Below, in pieces: positions 6,210 to 13,627 of a stretch of DNA of 19,904 nucleotides. The stretch is from DASXMX01 sp036794395. Lineage in GTDB: Bacteria; Planctomycetota; Phycisphaerae; Tepidisphaerales; Tepidisphaeraceae. The position numbers and the translations under genes were made by a program. Below the pieces are notes generated by a model, which did no database searches, had not been told where the DNA came from, and was given only the letters and a program-made list of their open reading frames with translations. The stretch is taken from contig DAIRGS010000118.1 of the NCBI GenBank assembly GCA_036794395.1, positions 1 to 19,904 of the forward strand. Direction: 5' to 3'. How positions within the stretch are numbered: position 1 is the first letter of the stretch; each line of letters starts with the position of its first letter.

Positions 6210-8285
6210 ATGACCCCGCTGCGGAAACGCATGATCGAAGACATGAAGTTGCGGAACTTCGCCCCGAAGACGGTCGCGCTCTATGTTGACAACGTAGCCA
6301 GGTTCGCCGGGCACTTTGGCAAAAGTCCCGAACTCCTGGGCCACGAGCAGGTGCGGCAATATCTCGTGCATCTGGTGGAAGAAAGGAAACTGGCCTGGGG
6401 CACATACAATCAGGCGCTGGCGGCCCTGCGTTATCTGTACCGCTGGGTGCTCAAGCGAGGCGAGGTCGTCGCGGATATCCGTGGCCCCAAGCGCGTACGA
6501 CACCTTCCGGTGGTGCTTAGCCTGGAGGAGGTCAGCCATTTCTTCGCCGCGGTAGTCTCCTACAAGCACCGGATGGCCTTGATGACCGCCTACTCGGCCG
6601 GACTGCGCATCTCCGAGGTGGTCAATCTACAGATCAAGGACATCGATAGCGCGCGGATGTTGATTCACGTGCGCGAGGGCAAGCGGGGCAAGGATCGCTA
6701 CACCGTTCTCTCGCCGGTGCTGTTGGACATGCTGCGCCATTACTGCTGGGCCGTCCGTCCGGTCAGCTACCTGTTCCCCGGGCGGTCGCTGGACAAGCCG
6801 ATCAGCGACAGCCAAGTGCAGCGTTCGTGCAAGGAGGCGCAGGTCAGGGCGGGAATCGAAAAGGAGATCTCGCCGCACACGTTTCGCCACAGCTTCGCAA
6901 CGCACCTGCTGGAGGCAGGCACTGATCTGCGCGTGATCCAGGCGTTGCTGGGGCATTCCAATCCCCAAACCACCGCCCTGTACACGCGCGTCTCCACGAA
7001 GCTGATCGGGCAGCACGCGAAGTCCGCTGGACCTGCTGGGCAAGCCCACCAAGGACACGGGTCAGAGATGAGCCAGCGACCTGCCCTCGAGGTCGCCGAC
7101 ATTTTCCGGCAATACGCAGATCCGTACCTCAAAGAGCATGGCGCCTCCGCGCATCAGCGGCGGGTGTTGCGGGACATCGAGTCCTGTCGTACCGCAGCGC
7201 TGGGCGGTCACGCGGAGCAATGCAATCGGTGCGGCCACCAGGTGATCTCGTACAACTCCTGCCGTAACCGCCACTGTCCCAAGTGTCAGGGGCCGGCCCG
7301 CGCCCGCTGGCTGGAATCCAGGGCGAGTGAGCTCTTGCCGGTTCCGTACTTCCACGTCGTCTTCACGCTCCCGGCGATTTTCAGTCCGCTCGCCCTGCAA
7401 AATCCCCGGGTACTTTACGACCTGCTCTTCCAGGCCACGGCGACCACGTTGCTGGCGGTCGCAGCCAATCCCGACCGATTGGGGGCGAAGATTGGCTTCC
7501 TGGCCGTACTGCACACCTGGGGCCAGAACCTGATGCACCACCCACACCTGCACTGTGTCGTCCCCTCGGGCGGGCTGTCTGCCGACGGCACGAGGTGGGT
7601 TTGCGGAACGGCCAAGTTTTTCCTGCCAGTGCGGGTCCTGAGCCGCGTCTTCCGGGGGAAGTTCATCAGCTTGCTCAAAGCGGCCTTCGGGCGCGGGCAA
7701 CTCCAGTTCCACGGAAATCTCAGCGCGATGGGCACGCCTGCGGCAATGAACCGGCTGTTGAATCAGTCGGTCAGGAGCGACTGGGTCGTTTACGCCAAGC
7801 CGCCGTTTGGCGGTCCGGCGCAGGTCCTCAAGTACCTGGCCCGTTATACACACCGTGTGGCGATCTCGAACAGCCGGCTGCTGGCATTGCAAGACGGCAA
7901 AGTTACGTTTCGGTGGAAGGACTATGCTCATAAGAACAAGCCCGGCGTCATGAGACTGGAGGCCGCGGAGTTCATTCGCCGTTTCCTGATGCACGTCGTG
8001 CCGCCCAGTTTCGTCCGCATTCGGTACTACGGATTCATGGCCAACCGCTGCCGCGCCGAGAGTCTTCGGCGGTGCCGGCAACTGCTCACTGAACGGGAAA
8101 CTCCGGCTGTCGAGATCGATCCGAAAGTACGGTTAGCTTTTGAGCCGAACGGGGACTCATCACTCGTTTGCTGCCCGGCGTGCAGGCAAGGGCACATGCG
8201 AATTGTCGGTCAGTTGGAGCGGCAACGCCCTTCTTCAACGCAGCAGCCCGGCGTTCCCCCGCCCGTTTGCCCCGACACATCATGA
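6210..8285 (+). CDS. fused Xer-like tyrosine recombinase / IS91-family transposase
   Basis: This 691-aa protein starts at the ATG at 6210, which has AAAGGAG five bases upstream; the open frame reaches 6126 but that part is repeat DNA. Residues 1-265 are a tyrosine recombinase with Arg133 (SAGLRISE), HTFRH (His223, Arg226), His249 (LLGHSNP) and Tyr258 (ALYTRVS). From Met287 (7068) it is an IS91 transposase. That part has a Cys-rich zinc ribbon (CNRCGH to CRNRHCPKC), an HUH-type HPHLHCVV box, paired tyrosines in KYLARYTHR and a C-terminal CCPACRQG cluster. Normally these are two genes overlapping at ATGA. Here an extra G near 7008-7010 puts them in one frame, while the recombinase's usual ending (SPLDLLGKPTKDTG, stop at 7069-7071) survives in the next frame. 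All catalytic motifs are intact. Confidence 0.85.
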   Translation: MTPLRKRMIEDMKLRNFAPKTVALYVDNVARFAGHFGKSPELLGHEQVRQYLVHLVEERKLAWGTYNQALAALRYLYRWVLKRGEVVADIRGPKRVRHLPVVLSLEEVSHFFAAVVSYKHRMALMTAYSAGLRISEVVNLQIKDIDSARMLIHVREGKRGKDRYTVLSPVLLDMLRHYCWAVRPVSYLFPGRSLDKPISDSQVQRSCKEAQVRAGIEKEISPHTFRHSFATHLLEAGTDLRVIQALLGHSNPQTTALYTRVSTKLIGQHAKSAGPAGQAHQGHGSEMSQRPALEVADIFRQYADPYLKEHGASAHQRRVLRDIESCRTAALGGHAEQCNRCGHQVISYNSCRNRHCPKCQGPARARWLESRASELLPVPYFHVVFTLPAIFSPLALQNPRVLYDLLFQATATTLLAVAANPDRLGAKIGFLAVLHTWGQNLMHHPHLHCVVPSGGLSADGTRWVCGTAKFFLPVRVLSRVFRGKFISLLKAAFGRGQLQFHGNLSAMGTPAAMNRLLNQSVRSDWVVYAKPPFGGPAQVLKYLARYTHRVAISNSRLLALQDGKVTFRWKDYAHKNKPGVMRLEAAEFIRRFLMHVVPPSFVRIRYYGFMANRCRAESLRRCRQLLTERETPAVEIDPKVRLAFEPNGDSSLVCCPACRQGHMRIVGQLERQRPSSTQQPGVPPPVCPDTS

Positions 8286-8888
8286 GACCGGCCCGACAAA
8301 CCACAACTTCATCGCGGCACAACGCACTTCAACCAAGCGCGCGGCTGATTCTCCATCGACAGACCGAAAACGCCCCAAAATCCCGTGCGATGGCACCATC
8401 GATTCCGCACTTCCGCGACCGCCAACACGCTTCCGCCGTGCCGTTTGGCTACTCCACCACACCGAGAAGCCAGGGCAACTCGATTCAATCGCCATAGCAA
8501 CGTCCCCCGGGCGGTTCAGTCCAATCGATCGTATACGGCGTACCGGCACGCCCCCCTCAAATCGAAAGTTTGTGCGGGCACGCCGCATACAATCCTATTC
8601 ATTCTGACGCGTTTTCGGCCCAAATTTACCCCCATCTGTCGCGTGGCACCGACCGGCATGCGGGAGCCTATCAGGTTCGGGGAACCACCGGCGAGACCAC
8701 CCATTATTAAGGCCGACAAATCAATACGCGTTGGAACGTCGCAACCAGCGATCCTGGCTGGCACGACGAAACCGCCGGAACGACTCGCTGCCAGACAGTC
8801 ACCACAACGTATGATCGAGCAAGGATGTATTGCTTGCGGTTGCAAAGGAGTCGGGGGGCACGGAGTCTGTTTCCAGGCGGAGCCGTTC
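8286..8888. other. non-coding: IS91 3' region, repeat copy 2 and lyase leader
   Basis: No real gene was seen. Positions 8286-8600 are GC-rich sequence that probably belongs to the 3' non-coding part of the IS91-type element. Positions 8601-8685 are repeat copy 2, and 8686-8888 is the leader of the PL4 lyase operon. A frame from 8385 runs through into the lyase, but its first 168 codons cross the repeat and have no protein character. A CCAGC/GCTGG inverted repeat lies near 8747-8763 (possible operator, weak). No clear sigma-70 promoter was found. Confidence 0.5.
8601..8685 (+). repeat. 85-bp direct repeat, copy 2
   Basis: This is an exact copy of 6084-6168, placed 2517 bp downstream and after the IS91 transposase gene. 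It ends in GAAC immediately before the 203-bp leader of the rhamnogalacturonan lyase operon, so it marks the boundary between the mobile element and the catabolic genes. Confidence 0.95.
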
Positions 8889-10844
8889 ATGGGATTTCAT
8901 CGGAGTAGCGAATCGGGTTTCGGCCGCACGTTGTGGGCGGCGGCCCTGTTTTATTCAGTGTGCTCGATGGGGGTCAGCGCTTCGGCCGCTGATTCGGGGG
9001 TTACTGTCACCGACGCTGCCGATTCGGCCACGTTAGCCAACGGCAGGGTTGCAGTGGTCATCAACAAGCTGAACGGGAACATGCTTTCGCTCAAGCACGA
9101 CGGCGTAGAAATGCTGAGCCGGGGCGGCGGGTACTGGAACATTTACGGCAGGACGCCCGGCCAACCGAGCACGCAGCAGAAGGGCACACCGTCGGTTTAC
9201 CGCGTCACTCAGGATCCTGCGCGAAATGGCGGCGACATCGGTGAGATCGCGCTGCTGTTCCCGTACACGGGGCAGGATAAGGCGGTACCGCTGGACATTG
9301 AGATTCGGTACACGTTGCGACGCGGGGACTCGGGGATATACGGATGGACGATTGCCGAGCACGCGTCGAAGTATCCGCCGTTCAACATCGAAGTCAGCAC
9401 GGTCTGCCTGAAGCTGAACCCGCAAGTCTTTAATTTCCTGTCGATCGACGCCCGCCGGCAGCGCTTGATGGCCAGCGCCCAGGATTGGGTCAGCGGCACG
9501 CAGTTGAACCTCCCGGAGGCGCGGCGTCTCAATACCGGCATTCGAAAGGGTGAGGTCGAACACAAATACGATTACACGATGCGCTTCGCGGAGACGCCCG
9601 CTTGGGGCTGGAGCGGCACCAAAAGCCGCGTCGGAATTTTCGTTGTTAATCCGAGCATCGAGTACCTGGGAGGCTCGGTCGTGTCGCTGGACTACGGAGG
9701 CCACATCGACGTGAAGCCGTCGCTGCCGGCCGATCCAACCCTGCTGTTCATCTGGCACAGCCCTCATTACGGCGGACGTGAAATCCAGATCAAAGCCGAC
9801 GAGCATTGGCGGAAGATCGTCGGGCCGTTTCTGATCTATTGCACCGCGGGCGAAACCCCCGAGGCCATGTGGAAAGATTCGCTGGCCCGCGCCGAGGTGG
9901 AAAAGAAGGCGTGGCCCTACGCGTGGGCCGAAGCCCGTGGGTATGAAAGGGCGGCCGAGCGGGGAAGCGTTGGCGGCCACCTTGTGGTCGAGGATCCGCA
10001 AGCTCCAACCGCCACCGCGGCTGGAGCCTGGGTGGGGCTGGCGGCAGCGCCGTATTCCGCGGAGCTTGGCAAGACCGGTCCGACGATGATCGACTGGCAG
10101 ACCGATGGCAAACACTACCAGTATTGGGCACGCGTCGACGCCACGGGGCGGTTCACTATTCCACACGTCCGTGCCGGAATCTATACGCTATACGCGTTTA
10201 CCGAGGGTGTGCTGGGCGATTTCAGCCGGGCCGACGTGCGGGTGGAGCCCGGAGTGACGACCAACCTGGGCGAGCTCAATTGGGTTCCCGTGCGCTACGG
10301 CAGGCAGCTTTGGGAGATCGGCATTCCCGACCGCAGCGCCGGGGAATTCCGCCACGGCGATCATTACTGGCAGTGGGGACTTTACAACCTGTATCCGCAG
10401 GAATTTCCCGACGACGTCGATTTCGTGATCGGGAAAAGCGACTGGCGGCGAGACTGGAACTACGCCCAGCCGCCGCGGCCCGATGGCAACGGCCGGTGGT
10501 CCGACACGACCTGGCGCATTCGCTTCAATATCGACCGCCCACTCAGGGGCACCGCGACGTTGCGACTGGCCATCTGCGGCGCACGCGGCGGCACGGTGGA
10601 TGTGTCGCTCAACGGAATGCCGATCGGGAGCACCGGCGAACTCCCCGAATCAGGCGTCATGCATCGCGACGGGATCCGATCGGCATCCCTGACCGAGCGC
10701 GACGTCGCGTTCGACGCTTCGCTGCTGAAGCGGGGCGAAAACGTCTTCGCACTTAGGAAGCACGCCCGCGCCTGGACCGACGGCGTGCTTTACGACTACC
10801 TCCGCTTGGAACTTGATTCACAAAAGGCATTCACGCCACGATGA
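8889..10844 (+). CDS. rhamnogalacturonan lyase, polysaccharide lyase family 4 (exported)
   Basis: This 651-aa protein cleaves the rhamnosyl-galacturonic acid backbone of rhamnogalacturonan I by beta-elimination. An N-terminal Sec signal (basic start, then TLWAAALFYSVCSMGVSASA) implies export. A galactose-mutarotase-like beta domain (about residues 40-380) contains HKYDY (Lys226) and SPHYGG (His293). These match the positions expected for the catalytic Lys and His of PL4, by family knowledge. An FnIII-like domain follows (about 385-465, GRFTIPHVRAGIYTLYAF), then a CBM-like domain (about 470-651) with LWEIGIPDRSAGEF and IGKSDWRRDWNYAQ, both diagnostic of PL4. The start at 8889 is chosen for its signal peptide and upstream AGGCGGAG. 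It is first in a three-gene operon, and repeat copy 2 lies 203 bp upstream. Confidence 0.88.
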   Translation: MGFHRSSESGFGRTLWAAALFYSVCSMGVSASAADSGVTVTDAADSATLANGRVAVVINKLNGNMLSLKHDGVEMLSRGGGYWNIYGRTPGQPSTQQKGTPSVYRVTQDPARNGGDIGEIALLFPYTGQDKAVPLDIEIRYTLRRGDSGIYGWTIAEHASKYPPFNIEVSTVCLKLNPQVFNFLSIDARRQRLMASAQDWVSGTQLNLPEARRLNTGIRKGEVEHKYDYTMRFAETPAWGWSGTKSRVGIFVVNPSIEYLGGSVVSLDYGGHIDVKPSLPADPTLLFIWHSPHYGGREIQIKADEHWRKIVGPFLIYCTAGETPEAMWKDSLARAEVEKKAWPYAWAEARGYERAAERGSVGGHLVVEDPQAPTATAAGAWVGLAAAPYSAELGKTGPTMIDWQTDGKHYQYWARVDATGRFTIPHVRAGIYTLYAFTEGVLGDFSRADVRVEPGVTTNLGELNWVPVRYGRQLWEIGIPDRSAGEFRHGDHYWQWGLYNLYPQEFPDDVDFVIGKSDWRRDWNYAQPPRPDGNGRWSDTTWRIRFNIDRPLRGTATLRLAICGARGGTVDVSLNGMPIGSTGELPESGVMHRDGIRSASLTERDVAFDASLLKRGENVFALRKHARAWTDGVLYDYLRLELDSQKAFTPR

Positions 10845-10869
10845 AGATCGCCAACATAGAGGGCTTGTT

Positions 10870-13590
10870 GTGAAGAGGAACCCAGCCAACAGCGAAACGA
10901 CGCGGCGTCAATTTCTGAGAGACGCCAGCTTGTACGGCGTCGGGATGACCCTTACCGGAGCCGTCGGCACCGCGGCGACCCCAGATCCCCCAAACGCCGC
11001 TGCCACCTCGGGAGCGCCGCCACAAAACGCCGGGCCGATGCAGGGATTGCGATGGCTGGGGGACGCTCCGCCGCTGGCGCCCTATGGCGTCAGTTGGGGC
11101 ATGCCCTGGGCGAGGGGAACCGTTCCGGGAAATCAGGCGTTTCACATCCAAACAGCCGACGGTCAGGCCATCCCCACCCAAAGTTGGCCGCTGGCGTATT
11201 GGCCGGACGGGTCGCTGAAATGGACCGGGCTGGCGATCGCCGCGGACTCAAGGCGTTTGGGGCCGTTCACGGTTATCCCGGGCCCGTCTGCCGCCCCTTC
11301 ATCTCCCGTGACCGTCCGCGAGACCGCCGAAACCGTCGAGGTTTCCACTGGCGCCCTCAGTTGCACCATCGCGCGAACGGGGGAAGATTTGATCGCGTCG
11401 CTTTCGGTCGAAGGGCGCGAAGTCGGACGCAACGGCCGCCTCGTCGCGGTTCGTGAAGACCGCTCCCAGGAAAGCAAGGGCTGGCTCCGCCTGGAGAATT
11501 ACGCGGGCCGGATCAAGAAGGTAACGGTTGAGCAGGCCGGACCGGTTCGGGCGGTAATCCGAATCGAGGGAATGCATGTAGGCTCCGAGCCGGTGCGTGA
11601 ATGGCTTCCGTTCGTCGTCCGGCTCTACTTCACCGCCGGCGTGGGCTCGATCCGCATCGTGCATTCGTTCGTGTTCGACGGGGATGCCGACGCCGATTTC
11701 ATCCGCGGCCTGGGCGTGAACTTCACCGTGCCCTTCCGCGAGGAACGGCACAACCGCCACGTCCGTTTCGCGTCCGACGGCGACGGCGTGTGGGGCGAGC
11801 CAGTCGTGATGAGCCCCGGCTATCGGGAAGTCCTGGTCAAGGGCGCGCGGGCCATGAATCAGGATCAGCTCCGGGGCAAGCGCATCCCTAATCTCGATGC
11901 TCTGGGCAATGCAAACAAGGCGGCGTTTGAATCCGTCGCGGTGTGGGACGGGTTCAAGCTCGCGCAGCTGGCCCCGGATTCTTTCAGCGTCCGTAAACGC
12001 ACGAGCTCGAAGAGTTCGTGGCTTGGGGTGTTCAACGGCCGCCGCGCGCGGGGGTGTGTTTTCCTAGGGGACGTCACGGGCGGACTGGCTGTGGGCGTGA
12101 AGCGGTTCTGGGAGAAGTATCCGTCCGCGATCGAAATCAACGGCGCGGGCACGGCCGCGGGCGAACTCAACATCTGGTTCTGGTCTCCCGACGCCCCGGC
12201 GATGGATCTACGCCACTACGACACCATCGGGCACGACGGAAGGATCTCCTACGAGGACTACACCGAAGGCTTCAGCACCCCAACGGGCGTGGCCAACACC
12301 AACGAACTGACGCTCTGGGCGCTGCCCGAGACGCCCCTGAACGCAACCCTTGCATCTCTCGCAAAGACGGCCAACGAGCCGCCGCTGATCGTCTGCCGGC
12401 CCGAGTATTATCATTCCACTCGCACGCTGGGCGTGTGGAGCCTAGTGGATCGATCCACTCCCGACACCGCCGCCGTCGAAAACCAGCTCGACAAGGCCTG
12501 GGATTTTTTCCACGGGGAAGTCGAACGTCGTCGCTGGTACGGGTTCTGGGATTTTGGCGATGTCATGCGGACCTACGACGACGTCCGCCACACCTGGATG
12601 TACGACATCGGCGGACACGCCTGGAACAACACGGAGCTGATGCCCGATGCGTGGCTCTGGTTCACGTTTCTGCGGACGGGACGGGCCGACGCATTCCGCT
12701 TCGCCGAGGCCATGACGCGGAATACCAGCGAGGTGGACGTCTACCACCTCGGGCGGTTCGCGGGATTGGGCTCGCGCCACAACGTGAGCCACTGGGGGTG
12801 CGGCGCCAAAGAGGCGCGCATCAGCGAATCGTATCTAAAGCGATTCTACTATTACCTCACCGCCGACGAGCGAACCGGCGATTTGATGCGCGAAACCCTC
12901 GACGTCGATCACACCGTCGATCGGATTCAGCCCCTTCGAAAGCAAGTGACCCGCGGCAATACTCCCATCGTACGCGTCGGCCCGGATTGGCTCGCCTTCG
13001 CCAGCAACTGGATGACCGAGTGGGAACGCACCGGAGACGCGCGCTACCGGGACTACGTCCTGACCGGCATGAAATGCATCGGCGCGATGCCCGACAAGTT
13101 CGTCACCCTTCAGGCGTTCCGTTACGACTCGAAGTCCAAGGAGCTCTTCGATATCGGAAAGCCCAACAACGCCGCCAGCGAGTTCCTGGACCTCTTTGGC
13201 GGCGACCAGATCGTGATGGATCTAATCTCCCTCATTCCCTGCCCAGAATTCGAGAAGGCGTGGAACCTTCTCTGCGATAAATGGGCCACCGACCCCAGGT
13301 GGAAGGGCTACACGAAGATGCGCGTCTCGGGTTACGTCGCCAACGTGAAGCGCGACCCGGCCCTCAAGACGCAGGCATGGGGCCTTCTCAAGGCCAGCAT
13401 AGGGCCCACAGCTTCTCGCGACGTGCCCACATCGCCGGCCCGCGTCGTCGAGCCGCCGATCGTCCCGGAGCCGGTGGAGGAACACCCCGGCATCAATACG
13501 CCGGGGGCGGCACAATGGGCGATCAACGTGATCACAACGATGCAATTGGCGAAGGAATTCTCGGCGGAGCCGACGACGCGCAAGGCATGA
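10870..13590 (+). CDS. PL26-type rhamnogalacturonan exolyase (PcRGLX/YetA-like), Tat-exported
   Basis: This 906-aa protein starts at the GTG at 10870, with GAGGG about six bases upstream; a longer frame from a TTG at 10813 overlaps the lyase and lacks family character. The N-terminus carries a twin-arginine signal, TTRRQFLRDASLYGVG, then a hydrophobic stretch. The mature protein follows the PcRGLX/YetA plan. A RIFT-barrel domain includes WPLAYWPDGSLKWTG, a central beta-sandwich runs to about residue 470, and a C-terminal alpha/alpha toroid includes WMYDIGGHAWNNTELMPDAW and SHWGCGAKEARISE. PL26 enzymes release unsaturated galacturonosyl-rhamnose from the ends of rhamnogalacturonan I. The gap from the PL4 gene is 25 bp, so they are almost certainly co-transcribed. 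Family membership is by motif recognition; exolyase activity is inferred. Confidence 0.82.
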   Translation: MKRNPANSETTRRQFLRDASLYGVGMTLTGAVGTAATPDPPNAAATSGAPPQNAGPMQGLRWLGDAPPLAPYGVSWGMPWARGTVPGNQAFHIQTADGQAIPTQSWPLAYWPDGSLKWTGLAIAADSRRLGPFTVIPGPSAAPSSPVTVRETAETVEVSTGALSCTIARTGEDLIASLSVEGREVGRNGRLVAVREDRSQESKGWLRLENYAGRIKKVTVEQAGPVRAVIRIEGMHVGSEPVREWLPFVVRLYFTAGVGSIRIVHSFVFDGDADADFIRGLGVNFTVPFREERHNRHVRFASDGDGVWGEPVVMSPGYREVLVKGARAMNQDQLRGKRIPNLDALGNANKAAFESVAVWDGFKLAQLAPDSFSVRKRTSSKSSWLGVFNGRRARGCVFLGDVTGGLAVGVKRFWEKYPSAIEINGAGTAAGELNIWFWSPDAPAMDLRHYDTIGHDGRISYEDYTEGFSTPTGVANTNELTLWALPETPLNATLASLAKTANEPPLIVCRPEYYHSTRTLGVWSLVDRSTPDTAAVENQLDKAWDFFHGEVERRRWYGFWDFGDVMRTYDDVRHTWMYDIGGHAWNNTELMPDAWLWFTFLRTGRADAFRFAEAMTRNTSEVDVYHLGRFAGLGSRHNVSHWGCGAKEARISESYLKRFYYYLTADERTGDLMRETLDVDHTVDRIQPLRKQVTRGNTPIVRVGPDWLAFASNWMTEWERTGDARYRDYVLTGMKCIGAMPDKFVTLQAFRYDSKSKELFDIGKPNNAASEFLDLFGGDQIVMDLISLIPCPEFEKAWNLLCDKWATDPRWKGYTKMRVSGYVANVKRDPALKTQAWGLLKASIGPTASRDVPTSPARVVEPPIVPEPVEEHPGINTPGAAQWAINVITTMQLAKEFSAEPTTRKA

Positions 13591-13627
13591 CTCAGCATCG
13601 ACGGCGGTGACTGCAAGGAAGGAACAC

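Larger units (their letters stand above)
6084..8685 (+). mobile_element. IS91-type element with Xer-like recombinase, bounded by direct repeats
   Basis: The segment between and including two identical 85-bp direct repeats carries a Xer-like tyrosine recombinase joined to an IS91 transposase. IS91-family elements move by a rolling-circle-like mechanism, lack terminal inverted repeats and make no target duplication. Both repeat copies end in GAAC, one of the tetranucleotides reported next to IS91 insertions. The true element is probably one repeat unit of about 2517 bp (either 6084-8600 or 6169-8685), with the second copy left by an adjacent or tandem insertion. The exact ends cannot be fixed from one copy. 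Confidence 0.75.

Noticed and set aside
7062..8081. Long minus-strand open frame (339 codons) opposite the IS91 transposase
   Set aside because: It is antisense to a gene with clear catalytic motifs. Its translation is Arg/Pro/Gln-rich with no domain character, as expected from high-GC third-position bias.
8385..8888. 168-codon N-terminal extension of the PL4 lyase frame
   Set aside because: It crosses the 85-bp IS repeat, producing the same peptide as the other repeat copy. It would also bury the Sec signal peptide.
9033..10166. Minus-strand open frame (377 codons) opposite the PL4 lyase
   Set aside because: Shadow of the lyase. It has no recognisable motif and no ribosome site.
12018..13280. 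Plus-strand open frame (420 codons) in another frame of the exolyase
   Set aside because: Very Arg-rich translation typical of an out-of-frame GC-rich gene. The exolyase frame carries the conserved motifs.
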